A stretch of 64,000 nucleotides of DNA from Telmatactis stephensoni (GCA_029948255.1 JALIZF010001768.1:372001-436000); one strand, 5' to 3'; numbered from the stretch's first letter, positions 1 through 11,695 are shown. Program-made: numbers and translations. The notes: generated from the letters alone by a model not told the origin.

Positions 1-676
1 CATAGGAAACGACTTGAAAGGATTCTTCAATTCTTATGGGTCTTTTTTGGCCAGCTTCTCTGCAATTTCACTGAGGTTTATGCCAGTCATTTGAAGATTT
101 CAATCGGAAGTTTTTGGCCGAGATCAGGATACTTTCGTTTAAAGGGTCAGGTTTGTGACAGGAGCCTCGGGCTAAACTTATCAACGTCGACACGGAGGTT
201 TGTGTAATTTAATTGCAATAATGTCAGTGTTTCGTCGTAAAAGGGTTTATCTTGCTTGACCGGCTGTTGGATATTAGATTCATTATAATCTATGCATGGC
301 TCCAGGCCATTGAGTGCATTTTCGCATGTTACATTTACCTTAGATGTGTACATTACCTCGTTCCAAAAAGGAGGCGTGAATTTACGCCCGAGGCAGTTTT
401 ATTGTTATGAGTCAAGTTTTTCCCCTTGCAAAAATCGACATCGTTGATTTTATAGCAAGACAACACCATTTTCTAGATAGATGAGACAATATGGTAATAT
501 TCCTTTTCATCAATTTGAACTCAATTTGATCTAAGTCAATATTGCCATTTGGAATTTCCCCTTTAAATGGAGCTTAAAATAAAGCCTTTTTAAAGTATCA
601 GTTGTGGTTAATAATGAAAGTGCTTGGGTTTCGTGTTGTTACACTGATTGTGCATCTCATGTTCAAGGTATATGAG
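1..676. other. Non-coding flank, nothing recognised
   Basis: No exon with plausible splice sites, tRNA or transposon ends was recognised here. The short open frames lack any family signature. The right end is the 3' side of the GPCR gene that follows on the minus strand, so part of it is probably that gene's 3' UTR. Confidence 0.4.
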
Positions 677-1759
677 TCATTGAATAGTAACCTCTTTCTC
701 GTGTGCACCTCCTCGACCATCGTAGGTCGATACAGCGTTGAGTTCCATCGACGCGGTTCCACCCGAGATCGCCCGACTAGATCTGTTGGAATAAATTCGA
801 TAATTCGAGCATCTGCACGTCAGCACATCTTTGCAAGCCTCGCGGAATTGTTTGCTAAAGAAACAGTATATGAAGGGATTAATACTGGTTTGTGTGAACA
901 TGACAAGCTGGGCCATCCTCCAGGTAGTCAACCAGAAGACTGTTTGCTTCTGCATTCCAAGATTTACCATTAGAAGCATGACCATGTAGGGAGTATGGCA
1001 CACACAAAATACAACGATTACTGCCACAAGCATTTTAGTCAGTTTCGCATCGCTGCGGAAAATCTTGGCTGCGCTTGATGAGCCTTTTCTGAACACACTG
1101 TGCCTTGAAAGAGTCTTGTAAATCTTGACGTGTGCCCAAATCATGAAGACAAACGACAGTAAATACAAGACAGTTGTCTGCAAGATGTAGAAGACTAGTC
1201 GTGGAAGATTTCCAAGCAACGTGCTGGTGCATCGCCCTGTGCGTCGTGTAAAGAAGAACAATAAAGGACTGCACAGGACAAGAGAGAAAAGCCAGACTAA
1301 CACTGGAAGCCATTTTCGAAATAGCAACCGCTTTAACCGAGCTAAAATTGGAGTCGCGACTACCCTCATTCTCTCGTAGCTGATACAAACCAAAATAAGT
1401 ATGACTGAGATATAGCATGTTTCAGTCAAATATCCTTCCACTTTGCAGGCCAGCTCGCTGGAAAGACCAAAATGAACTGAAAAATCAAATGTAGCCAGAA
1501 GACCGAAAGACAAATTTGCTATAGTGAGACTGGCCAAATATCCAAGCATGACAGACGGACTACGCTTGAAGATCTTAAAACATGCTGCAAGCGCAAGTAG
1601 GTTCGAGACAATCGAGAGGATCAGCACTGCTAAGGCAATGTAAACGAGTAGTACACTCAGAAGACGAGGAAATGGAGACCGAGGGATTGCCAGCGAGCCG
1701 TTAAGACGCGAATTTTCACTGTCATTGGCTGAGGTGAGATTGTAAGTACGCAGAGACAT
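677..1759 (-). CDS. Class A (rhodopsin-like) G-protein-coupled receptor, intronless
   Basis: Seven-helix plasma-membrane receptor of 360 residues, probably for a peptide or small ligand; the ligand cannot be told from sequence. The frame is open upstream to a GTG, but the first ATG is at 1759 and gives an extracellular N-terminus with N-glycosylation sequons at N7, N12 and N20. Landmarks: N53 in helix 1 (N1.50); Cys105 at the top of helix 3, pairing with Cys177 in loop 2; E-R-M at 129-131 in place of DRY; NPFIY at 294-298 in helix 7. Two core positions are unusual: the helix 2 aspartate is Asn82 (TIANL) and the helix 6 CWxP is CHTP (254-257). A Cys-rich segment after helix 7 could be palmitoylated. 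It is clearly related to the receptor at 52605-53729 (shared SYERxR, FMIWAH). The family call is firm; any receptor-subtype name would be a guess. Confidence 0.93.
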   Translation of the reverse strand: MSLRTYNLTSANDSENSRLNGSLAIPRSPFPRLLSVLLVYIALAVLILSIVSNLLALAACFKIFKRSPSVMLGYLASLTIANLSFGLLATFDFSVHFGLSSELACKVEGYLTETCYISVILILVCISYERMRVVATPILARLKRLLFRKWLPVLVWLFSLVLCSPLLFFFTRRTGRCTSTLLGNLPRLVFYILQTTVLYLLSFVFMIWAHVKIYKTLSRHSVFRKGSSSAAKIFRSDAKLTKMLVAVIVVFCVCHTPYMVMLLMVNLGMQKQTVFWLTTWRMAQLVMFTQTSINPFIYCFFSKQFREACKDVLTCRCSNYRIYSNRSSRAISGGTASMELNAVSTYDGRGGAHEKEVTIQ

Positions 1760-1828
1760 CCTTTCATACAGTTTGCTGCAGTAAAGTGTACAATTGATGG
1801 AAAAATTACTCAGATATAAGCCGTGCAC

Positions 1829-3753
1829 TGTACGTCAATAGCACCTGGCATTATACATATGACGTCATCCAATGCAATTATTTCAAATATCGAATTCCAA
1901 TGAAGTCAAGCCCAAGGCTTTACTACAGACTTTTCGACTATTGTGTTTTTATATTGGAAGCAAAATATTCATGTAAAGTGAGGAATTGTAATAAGATGTA
2001 TGGAGGAATTAGTTCAGCAAATGAAGTCACAAAGTACTTAATTTCTGTTAGATAATTTGTTATTATTGTTTCCAAAGGCTATTTATTTATAGAATTAAAG
2101 ATATACGCACATAATAATTTCCTTTGATGTAAAAACAGTGAAGACAAACAAGGTACATAAAGTATATCTTAACAGTGTTTGAGGAAATGATTTGCAAAAC
2201 TCATTCTAGTTTAATCAAAATGAGTTGGAAATCGGCACCTTTTGGAAATGTCTATTTTCCGACGCCGAAAAGGAAACGCCGAATCACTTTGGACAGGGTC
2301 TACCTCTAAGAATCTAAATATTAATACAACTAAAGGAACAAACACCACGAAATCACTTTGAACGTTTTAGTGGTATATTCTGTTACGCAACGATGGTGGC
2401 ATGTCTTGGGAGGTATCCGATATTTTGCCTTCCAGTTAGGATAAGGGAACTGCACGGATACTTGATTATCGAGCCAGGGGTGCATATATAGAGTCTTATA
2501 AAAGGGCATAGCGTGATATCTCAACGTGACTCCCATTATCACAGTTCACCATCACTTTCTCTAAAATATTTATCGTTAATTCTAGAAGGGGTATTTTTAG
2601 TGTTCAATGTAATCTCGTTGATCAGTTGCGATTACTGCGAACTCCATGTCGAACGCTATCTGTTTGCGCCTGCCTTAGCATCACCCTCCTTATTTTTAAT
2701 TTTATCCACACACAATTTAATTTCGTGAGAAGCGACTGCTTCCTTAAGTACTGGATCTTCCGAAAAAACTTAAGCGCACCCTTAAAAATGACAGAAAAGA
2801 GCTTGCTACCATAATGTGAGTTCATGTTGATAAAGATTAACAAGATTATTACCGCCATAATGGAAGGATTTCATCAAATGAACAATAAAAAAAAATTAAC
2901 AGCCAGGCAGATGGTTTTGCCAATCTAATCAACTTTACCACTCAATAATCGTTAAAAGAATTTGGGAAACCACAACATTTAGAGAAATGGATTTTTAATT
3001 ACAAAGATACCATAAAACTAATTTCATGACATTTAATCTGTGAGTGATGTTAGGCTAAAAAACACTAGTTCTCACACGGACAGAGAAATTGATGTCAAGG
3101 TTCGGATTACACGAAGAATGGGAAGCGCTATCCGTTGGACAAATCCTCTTAATTCTAACGACATTTTATCTGCAGGATAAGGATTTATCCAACGGATACT
3201 TTCGTGCAACCGAAGCCAGATATTTGTGAGTCTATAACTGCTCCTTGCACAGTTCATCTCCTAAAACAAAACCGACCGTGCAAGATAACTAAAGCTTACT
3301 AAATGAGAGGAAAATGATAAGGATGTCGGCTTGTCATTTTTTTATCGGAACATTCTTAAAAGAAACAAAGCGTAATTTTTGAAATTGCAAAAACTACCTC
3401 ATAAATTTCCGAGAAAATCTACCAGATAAAAGAAAGATGAAAATAAAATTTGTAATGACATTTTTTTCAAATTTGACAAAACATATGATATTTCCAGCTC
3501 AGAGAAATCATAAACTATGAATCAAAGTAAACAAATATATTGCGAACGAGTCCGCAGCAAAGGAAACAAGTTGTCAACAAGTAAGGACATTTTTTTCATA
3601 TTCAACAAGGAACTCCAGCGCAATAAATCTTTCCGCAATGCCAAAGTAAAGCTTCTTCAAACAAATTCTCTTTGACTGAAAGAAGGAAAAATGTCAAAAT
3701 AAACGACTAACGAGAAACCTTTACTGGAAGGTAGCGGTGAGACCTCCAAATAT
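1829..3753. other. Intergenic, no gene seen
   Basis: AT-rich sequence upstream of the minus-strand GPCR, so it should hold that gene's promoter and any 5' UTR exon, but no convincing TATA box or splice pair was found. Short open frames between 2300 and 3260 are in unrelated frames and lack domain signatures. Confidence 0.4.
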
Positions 3754-4244
3754 ATGTTGTGGTGTCTCGACCCATTGTGTAATGGTTCTGATCCAAGAAC
3801 GTTAACTAGTATTTGAAAACTTGAAAACCTTTACTCGCTTCTTGATAACTTGATAACACTATATTACTGAATTACTCGACTACTTGACTACACTGGTAAA
3901 CCTAGACTAATATTAATATCACGTGATTACAAAACACGTGATTCAACTTGTTACACAAAAAAAAAAGAAGAAAAAAAAAAGTAAGGGGGGAGGAAATATG
4001 TTGTGTAACAAGTTGAATCACGTGTTTTGTAATCACGTGATATTAATATTAGTCTAGGTTTACCAGTGTATTCTAGTAGGTATTCAGTATTCACCGAGTA
4101 TTCTATGTAGTCAAGTAGTCGAGTAATTCAGTAATATAGTGTTATCAAGTTATCAAGAAGCGAGTAAAGGTTTTCAAGTTTTCAAATACTAGTTAACGTT
4201 CTTGGATCAGAACCATTACACAATGGGTTGAGACACCACAACAT
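3754..4244. mobile_element. Palindromic foldback/MITE, about 490 bp
   Basis: The left arm 3754-3958 and the right arm 4001-4244 are reverse complements over about 200 bp (for example GTTATCAAGTTATCAAGAAG on the right mirrors CTTCTTGATAACTTGATAAC on the left). The right arm carries an extra ~40 bp not present on the left. The loop is a purine-rich A/G tract of about 40 bp. No coding capacity, so a non-autonomous DNA element. Terminal sequence ATGTTGTGGTGTCTC. Confidence 0.85.
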
Positions 4245-5901
4245 TTAACATGCCAGCACAGTGCTGACTCAGACATTAATTTTCCGAATATGATCAATGT
4301 TTAGTGCAATAAATGTCTCCGCCACGAATCAAAGTAAACACATCTAGCCTCATAGAAAAAAATGTATTTGAAGAAAAAATAAAAACGTTGCTAACAAGGT
4401 GATTCTGTGCAACTACGGAAGGCGGACGTGCTAGAGACACTGACGCTCGAAAACCATTTTCAACATAACAAACAATCAACTGCTTGACGTTTTGAAATGG
4501 GATTTTTAATCGATGTGCCAAGAATGACAAGATTTTTTTCCATAAAGAAGGAATTAGAGCTAATGTCACTTCACAAAAATATCAGATGATTCACACCGGA
4601 ATTGGTTATTTTATTCGTCGACACGTCAGTAGAAATTGAGCATGCGCGAAACTCAAATAGTTCAGTGCGCATGCTCGAGTGGAACGGAAAGTAATCCCCC
4701 TTTTGAAAATCAATGGAATCACAAGTGTTGATTTCATTTCAAGCATTAAGAGGATATTTTTTTCAATGTCGCGTAATGGCTAAAAATGCCAAAAACTAGC
4801 CTGCCCTCGTGCAAGTTTCATTTCAAATTTTCATTTTGGATTAACACTCGAATTCTATTTTTATCAGTTAAGAATTGATCTACTAAGATACAATGCCTGT
4901 CTTTTGAGTTGTACAAAGTGGTTATCCTGTATTTATATTCTTTCTTTTATTTTTTCTAACTTCCAAGCTGAATGTAAAGAATTATGTGGCAATTGAACAA
5001 AAGAAGGCCTAAAGCTCATTTTCGATTCAAATTTTTACTTTGGATGAAATTAAAACGTGGTGTAGCTTTAGCTTATACAACAGTTATTATTCAGCTGAAT
5101 AGCTTTTGTTGCTGAACGCTTGAACGTAAAACAAATCTCTTAATTTACTCTCAGCATCTTTGTCCTTTATTGAATAATCGCCATCCGGCTAGACTTTTCT
5201 TTTCTTTTTTCTCCTTTTATTTGAAGATAGGCGCTTAGTGGTCAGGGTCGTTTTCCTTTTTCATGCTAACCAGACTAATTAACTTGTTTCCACTGACGGA
5301 TGCAATTTTTTAAAATTATTATTATTATTTTTTAGCCCAGACTATATAAATGGCTTCATCATTATTGGTTACCAACTAAGAACAGGTCGGATGTTTTTAT
5401 TTCCTTAATATGTTGCTGCCAAGACATTGGGGTTTTTCCTTACCAAGAGGGCCCATTTAAAAGAGCGGAAGTGAATATGGGGCACGACACGCGACAAATA
5501 AACAAAAACTTCACTACGTTCGTTTTATCGGACTTATCTCTAAATAAGAGAAGTATAGAGTTGTTCTTCCTCTGGTTCCTTTCTTTGCGACCAGAGTAGG
5601 ATCGTTCTGACAGACTTGAGAATGTAATGCCAGGTGGTTATCATACTTGTGGGTTACCTGTGTAATGGCCTTGGCGAGTTTACCCCCGCATGACAGGACG
5701 GAAGAACGTTCTTCAACTTCTCATAATAAAAACACCTATAGGTAGTTAAGCTTCATTTTCATTTCCAAGATCTTTTAGGCTTAGGCTCGAAGAGCAAAAT
5801 GTCAAATGACACTAAAATTTGAATGCGTCGAAGAGAGACAATGGCCTGTACTTTGGGAAAGGTGACATTTTGATCAGTAGCAATTTTTTTGTCTCTTTTT
5901 T
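4245..5901. other. Intergenic, no gene seen
   Basis: Low-complexity AT-rich DNA with no supported exon. A 91-codon minus-strand open frame ends at 4294 but has no family signature or splice context. Confidence 0.35.
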
Positions 5902-7240
5902 AACTCGTGGATTGCCAATCCACGAGTTATAGTGGCAATCCACGAGTTAGAGTGAGGAATATGCAAATGTGTCACTCACTCACTCAAACATTGTTAAACT
6001 ATGTTACTGCGCATGCTCGACGTAATTGAAGGCAGGCCAAAAGTATCGCTTTCGCTCTTTTTTATTCCGGGACTCCCGAAGGACTTCCGAACTATTCACA
6101 GATCAACGATATTTGCTCTTCACGATTTATCAGTTGAAATCAGACTAGACAAAATTTATATTTAGTTAAGAACAGGAAGACTATACAGAACATACGTTTC
6201 AAAATAGCTAGCTAGAAGTAAAATCAATGAAGTTTTCTGTCGTTAAGGCAGATAAACGTTTCGGTTATATATATGCCGTAAATAGTTTGATAGCTGGGTC
6301 AAATAGTGAGAACACATCAGCTCTAGAAACTACAAATTGAACAGCTTGAATTACCATCAGTGACTAGAAGCACTCCACGATAAGAATTAAATACAGACGT
6401 TGTTTAAAGAAGAAGCCTTTTAGATCGTTAAATTGGCCTAGCATTAGCGCAAGCTATTTCAAGAGTAAAACTATCGAAGTACTAAGCAAGTTTTCGCCAG
6501 TGACTTACGCAATAGAATATATCGCATTGCAGTCGAAAACCTTTATGAATGCCGGACTTTGTACATCGTTGTCAAATCTGTCAAACAAAAATCGTTTCAA
6601 GTCCAGCATCAAAGTCAAAGTCATCCAAGCTTTTAGTGTTCGACTCTATCATCACAAGAGCCAATATTTAACATCGATTAGAGTACAGACTCACGGAAAA
6701 ATGGAATCTATCTGTTTTATATAATATTTATCGAAACATTCCAACCAATCAGAGCGCGCGTAAGATTCGATGACGCTATCTATGTGTGTGTACTCTAATC
6801 ACACATGGTTGCTCGACCAATCAGCGCGTAATATGCCAATTATTATATAATGTAAAGTAGATATTTTGAGAACAACTGACCGCCATCTTCACGAGCCGCG
6901 CCCGGTCAAGGCCGCCGAGTCCGCTAGCCGAAATCAGCAACAGAAAGGCGTATTGAGTTTGTTTATTCAGTGGCTTAGTACTTTATGAAGCAGTTTCTTT
7001 TATTTATAGCGACATTTTGCTACAGAGAGAAGCATTTTTGCAATTTTTTGTAGTTTCGCTTTATCTGGGGAGGTTGCAACCACACATTGACAATAAATAG
7101 TCAAAATTCACCCATCGAAGACATGTAACTTCTTGATGGTCGAGTGGACATAACCATGGCTTTCCAATCGAAAGGTCAGGAGTTCGAGTCTTGGTGGAAG
7201 CGATTATATATATATTTTTTGTTTTTTGTTTTGTTGTGAA
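5902..7240 (+). mobile_element. Hairpin-headed repetitive element (same head as 34565)
   Basis: It starts after a T-run with AACTCGTGGATT, two or three bases, then its own reverse complement AATCCACGAGTT, and this inverted unit occurs again at about 5936. A (CACT)n stretch follows near 5970. The same head plus CACT tract opens the element at 34565. Segments at 6620-6680 and 6895-7025 also resemble parts of that element, and a tRNA-like segment lies at 7133-7201. The right end is not defined; no terminal AATCCACGAGTT was found beyond it, so this copy is probably truncated. Confidence 0.55.
7133..7201 (+). repeat. tRNA-like SINE head or tRNA relic
   Basis: The segment has a Pol III A-box-like TGGTCGAGTGG and a B-box-like GAGTTCGAGTC at tRNA spacing, but no matching acceptor stem, so it is a tRNA-derived repeat and not a working tRNA. 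It is followed by an (AT)n/T-rich tail near 7205. Confidence 0.5.
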
Positions 7241-7289
7241 TCCTTCTGATTGGATCAATCACGAACACGAAGGGAGCCATTTCGCAGTT

Positions 7290-7530
7290 TGCTGCGAGAC
7301 AAGTTGACATTGGGGTGGTAATACGCTCAACATCATGAAATTTTGTTGCAGAAAGTTGAGCAACTGTCTACTTGCTGCAACAAACTTTTTCAACTTGCAA
7401 CAAACTATTTTGTTTCGAGACAAGTTTGTTTTCGGGTGGAAAAACGCGCAGCATCGCTGTTCAACTCGTTTCGCAACAATGTTGCGAGACAAGTTGAGTG
7501 ATTTTGTTGCTCGTATTACCGTACCTTAAT
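7290..7530. repeat. Palindromic TTGTTGC/GCAACAA-rich repeat
   Basis: Imperfect inverted repeat built from TTGCTGCGAGACAAGTTGA and reversed versions (for example 7290-7320 against 7478-7500). It resembles the 46465-46800 block and belongs to a loose group of palindromes rich in CAACTTG and CAACAAA. Confidence 0.5.
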
Positions 7531-7565
7531 AATCTTGCATGCAACCACCACTCCTATATATAAGA

Positions 7566-7852
7566 GGACGGGGATGCTCGTCAGAAATTTTGAAAATGAC
7601 CCCTAAAAGGTACCTGAGTGGGAGTAGCAACAATTCATTTCTACCCAAAGAATTAAAGTAATGAAACATTTGTTATCGATGTGCTTTGAAGATTCAATTC
7701 AGATCATCGAAATCGTCCCTTTCATGCTTATTTTAGGTAGTTTATTTACCCCAAAACAGTCCCTAAAAGTCCACTTAAGTCTGGGACACCCTAAAAGGTA
7801 CCAGATTGCAGATTTTGACCCCTACTAAAAGGTACGACGAGCATCCCCGTCC
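7566..7852. mobile_element. MITE with GGACGGGGATGCTCGTC ends
   Basis: The terminal inverted repeat GGACGGGGATGCTCGTC at 7566 is matched by GACGAGCATCCCCGTCC ending at 7852. Just inside both ends is CCCCTAAAAGGTACC-like sequence. Related but decayed motifs (GGGTATGCTGGTCGGAAATT, CCCCTAAAAGATAC) occur at 9340-9440 and in mirror image at 15160-15260, and a fragment lies near 20070. Confidence 0.75.
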
Positions 7853-7867
7853 ATTTACGATCGGAGT

Positions 7868-7888
7868 CCCCCCCCCCCCCCCCCCCCC
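7868..7888 (+). repeat. Poly(C) run
   Basis: An uninterrupted run of about 21 C followed by GGGTGGGG; its exact length is likely to be unreliable in assembly. Confidence 0.8.
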
Positions 7889-7934
7889 GGGTGGGGTCAA
7901 ATAGTGAGAGCATAACAGAAACACAGAAACATTA

Positions 7935-8215
7935 GCTTGAACATTGCTTGAATTACAGACTAGTTTCAGGCAGCAGTTCGTACTCAAAATGTTTTTGTTT
8001 GCTTTTTATTTCAACATTTACTCTCGTGCTCATAGAGTACAATCACTGAAAGCTTGGATGACTTTGATCGGTTGGACTTGCGACGATTTTCGTTGCTTGA
8101 CGACAGCACGTTCAAAGTCCATTCAGAAAGGTTTTCACGTCCGGAAATGCGATGAAATTATTCCAAGCAAAGTAGTACAATACAAAATGTGGCAACGAAT
8201 AAGAAATTAACTATC
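7935..8215 (+). repeat. Dispersed repeat, inverted copy at 35425-35720
   Basis: The block containing TTTATTTCAACATTTACTCT and GACTTGCGACGATTTTCGTT reappears reverse-complemented at 35425-35720. A shorter relic is at about 6600-6680. The open frames inside it are not conserved between copies, so I treat it as repeat DNA. Confidence 0.65.
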
Positions 8216-8316
8216 AGCATTTTTCCGCCTAACATCCGACAGGCATGATCTTACTAATGAGAGAAGCTGTGACTCTAATTTAGTCATATTAAAATAACTT
8301 GTATTGAGAGTACTCG

Positions 8317-8437
8317 AATTTTGAAGAACGAGATCGCCAACCAATTCTGTGTCAACATAACATTTCTTGCATTCGATATGCAAATGAATTTCAAGTAAAA
8401 ACACTGACATGCGCAGCCAAAATTGTATACATGCTTT
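8317..8437 (+). repeat. Solo arm fragment of the 41843-43234 foldback element
   Basis: About 120 bp beginning AATTTTGAAGAACGAGAT and ending GTATACATGCTTT match the right arm of the foldback at 41843-43234, including TCTTGCATTCGATATGCAAA. Only one arm end is present here. Confidence 0.7.
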
Positions 8438-8883
8438 ATCCTCTAACTAACCAACTTTTAATATAAAACCTCAAGGCTTATGTGAAATGTTGTTTGTGTT
8501 ATTTTCATCCTCCACCAGCTATTGCAGCCGATTTGGTTGACTTTAAGCCATTTTTTGCTGGTGCTGTTTCCCATGTAATAAGAAGTAGCCATGTGTTCAG
8601 TGACGTCACATTCACGAGGACTCGAGAACAGTCGGAATTACTCTGGGCAAGAGAATGAAAGCTGCCTCAAAGCTTGATCCCTCCCTCTCTTTCTCCCTTA
8701 TTAAGTTTTAGAAACTTTTACTCACTATGTTTAGTTAGTTTTGCAATGTGTCAGTTCCTTCTGCATGTACCGGTCACAATATACGTAATTCAATAGAAAC
8801 AACAAAAAGACTCTAAGTAATACAATAGAACGATCGAAGCTAACCAAGAACAAAAACCTGAACAAAGGTTTGCGGTGCGTGTA

Positions 8884-10477
8884 GTAAAGACCCAATTTAT
8901 CCCTTTCTCAACTATAGAGGAGTCAGATGCAGACAAAGTATAAATGCCCGCCTGTATATATCCAATATTAGTGAAAGCCTCACAACTGAAGTTTATTTCA
9001 TTTATTGCCTGATAAAGCGAATATTTACTACACATTGATATCCATTAATTAATTATGACACTTTATTCATGGCTTTGGAGACGCACGCACATGCACGGAT
9101 GAACCTCGTCAATGTCATCCAAAGTAAACTTTGATGTTTGTGGCTTGTATCTGAAGTGAACTTCTAGCCCCGTATCGCACATTTGGTCTGAGGTAAACGC
9201 TTCCCTGTTGACGTCCTGGCTCAGCTTACGATCAATTCCGTACCAATTCACGGCATCTGGAAGCAGAAATCAACGTTGTGTCAGTACGAAGGGGAGATGA
9301 AAGTCCGCCTGGAACCCGGGGGGAACTCCATTGTGAAAGGATCGGGTATGCTGGTCGGAAATTTTCAAACATACCCCTAAAAGATACGGGAGTCTGTAAA
9401 AAAAGGGCGTGGCTGGACGACTTTTAACCCCTAAAAGATACCAGCGATAAAAAGCTAACGAACATTTTTATGATGAACATAAACTTGGATGGTCGACACA
9501 CTTTTGCTGGGCAAATTTCTTCCATTTGAGAACAAGGTAATAAGCGATGGGCTCTTTTGATACCCTAAGAGAGACCAGGAAATGCTAAAACTCTAAACTT
9601 CAAAGGAGCTAAATGTTTAATCATATATTTATGCGCGTTTGCATATCGTCGTTTTTCGTTTCCTTCGATTAATTTATAATTACGTTTTACATGTGCTATT
9701 GCTTTATTGTTATTTTTAAAAATCATTTATTCAGATAACTAAGACTACTGTAAATAACTTATATTTTGTATTTTGTATTTTGTACACACCCCGCCTAGAC
9801 TAGCTTGCTATTTGCCGTGCATGTGTGTGATATTCTTAACTTTTCTTTCCGATTTTTTCAAACCAAGCAAGAGTTGTAGTATTGTAGGCTATACAGATTT
9901 TCATTCATTCGTTGTTGAACTCGGATTCATTAAACACAAATTCATTTAATATATGTACCTTTGACAAGAGCTTTCAATTCCTTCTCTACGTCTCTTGCTT
10001 CGTTACAAGGAGCAGTCTTGTAATAGAAGTTGACCCTGGTCTTCTTGGGTTCTTGATCTTCCATGGTCTTGAGCTGGTCTACGCTTTCCAGTTTGAAGCC
10101 ATGATCTTGAAGATGAGCTCCTCGCAGCAAACGGAGCATTTCTGATTTAGGCACGAGACTCTTTTTGTGGAAAATTCTCAGTGTGAGAGAACCATCTAAG
10201 TCATTTCCTAAAGTGAACAAAACCAAAACTTGTTGATGCTGATAACAATGCAACCTGTACAGAGAATGACAGGGGGATCAAGGTTTTTTGGGCCTCAGCC
10301 CCTGTCGAGTCAAACATGTTGATCGAGATGAATAATAATAATAAATAATAATAAAGACTTTATTAACGTGTCAAATGATGCAAGTTGGTTTTCTTCAAGT
10401 CTTGAATTCTCTCGGTTTTATCCAATAAAGCTATTTCCTTTTCGAAATCCACACTTGATGCAGCAAAGAGAAGAGGA
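8884..10477 (-). repeat. Left arm of a large inverted duplication (pairs with 13981-15716)
   Basis: This arm is the reverse complement of 13981-15716, with small indels and a roughly 80 bp segment (13996-14075) missing here. It carries exons 2 and 3 of the small secreted gene but stops inside intron 1, at the edge of the foldback element at 10478. Matching landmarks: GTAAAGACCC at 8884 against the right end at 15716, and the TAATAATAA/TTATTATTA tract at 10330 against 14180. Confidence 0.88.
9063..10207 (-). pseudogene. Headless inverted copy of the small secreted four-Cys gene (exons 2-3)
   Basis: Exon 2 (10207-9959, 249 bp) and exon 3 (9256-9063, 194 bp) have the same lengths, the same phase-1 boundaries and the same AG and GT splice dinucleotides as the plus-strand gene at 13725-15533, with no stop or frameshift. 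Only about six residues differ (Ala to Ser and Glu to Lys in exon 2; Asn to Tyr, Lys to Asn, Ile to Thr and Thr to Asp in exon 3). The four cysteines are kept. The signal-peptide exon is absent, because the duplication breakpoint lies in intron 1 and foldback DNA follows. I call it a partial duplicate that has not decayed. It could still be expressed if it captured another first exon, which I did not find, or it could be a very recent duplication. Confidence 0.8.
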
Positions 10478-11695
10478 GGAGAAAAGACGATTTAGACCAA
10501 TTTTTGTACGGTCACGGCAAAGAACGCATCAAGGGACTTAACTTTAATACGATCATTGCATGGTGATCGAGGTCCCTTTCACATCATACAAATGCTGCTC
10601 TAAACAGGATACAAAACTCATACCTTTGACTATTAGTCAGTTCTTTGTTTTTAGACCTAATTTAGTTTTTTTTAAGTTTTAGTTTTAATTCGACCGAGAT
10701 TTTTTTTCTCGGCCTTTTTTTTTTCTCGACCGAGTTTTTAGTCTTCGACCGAGTTTTTTGACATCAACCGAACTTTTAGTCTTCGACCAAGTTTTTGTCT
10801 TCGACCGAGTTTTTTCTTCCTTTTACCAAGTTGTTTTGAGTCTTCGATTGAGTTTTTGGTCTTCAAACGATATGTTTTGTCTTTGACCCAGTATTTTTGT
10901 GTTGAGAAGAGAAAACAATATCATCTAACGCGACTTAATGTCATAATTTACTACATTCACAAATGCTTTGGCACTCCCGTCTCACTGTTTAGCATACTAA
11001 CCAGTACTTATTGGTGTGTGTACAGTCCTGTGTACATAACAGGGGATACATAATTCCAACTTGAACAACGAACCCTCGAAAAAGTAAAATGATAAGGTTG
11101 CATGGGGTTTGGGGATCGATACATTTGGGCTGACATCTTTTGTTCTCTGGCCCCAAGGGAAAAGAAAAAAGAATTCATCCCGCTGAATTACGGGGCTGGC
11201 TCGCCTCCATATAAACAGCGCCTAAGTTTGAACAGATGACTGTTGGTTGACTGCATTACATCGCGTTAGATGATATTGTTTTCTCTTCTCAACACAAAAA
11301 AACTGGGTCAAAGACTAAACATATCGTTTGAAGACCAAAAACTCAGTCGAAGACTCAAAAAAAACTTGGTACAAGGCAGAAAAGCTCGAAGACAAAAACT
11401 CGGTCGAAGACAAAAACTTGGTCGAAGACTAAAAGTTCGGTCGATGTCAAAAACCTCGGCCGAGAAAAAACAACTCTGTCGAATTAAAACTAAAACTTTA
11501 AAAAAAACTAAATTAGGTCTAAAAACAAAGAACTGACTAATAGTCAAAGGTATGAGTTTTGTATCCTGTTTAGAGCAGCATTTGTATGATGTGAAAGGGA
11601 CCTCGATCACCATGCAATGATCGTATTAAAGTTAAGTCCCTTGATGCGTTCTTTGCCGTGACCGTACAAAAATTGGTCTAAATCGTCTTTTCTCC
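10478..11695. mobile_element. Foldback-type element with tandem-repeat arms
   Basis: The arms 10478-10942 and about 11250-11695 are reverse complements, starting GGAGAAAAGACGATTTAGAC and ending with its mirror. The inner two thirds of each arm is an irregular tandem array of a roughly 15-20 bp unit TCGACCGAGTTTTTAGTCT (10690-10870 on the left, reversed at 11320-11480). A unique spacer of about 300 bp lies between the arms. Long inverted repeats built from tandem units are the hallmark of Foldback-type elements known in Drosophila; a family name for this host is not claimed. A Lys/Arg-rich open frame across the right arm (11270-11536) is a translation of the tandem repeat, not a gene. Confidence 0.8.

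Noticed and set aside
1760..1828. Longer GPCR 1 N-terminus starting at 1828
   Set aside because: The codon at 1828 is GTG; the first ATG is at 1759 and gives a normal extracellular N-terminus.
11270..11536. Lys/Arg-rich 88-codon open frame
   Set aside because: It is the reading of the foldback element's tandem units; the mirror arm does not support a conserved protein.
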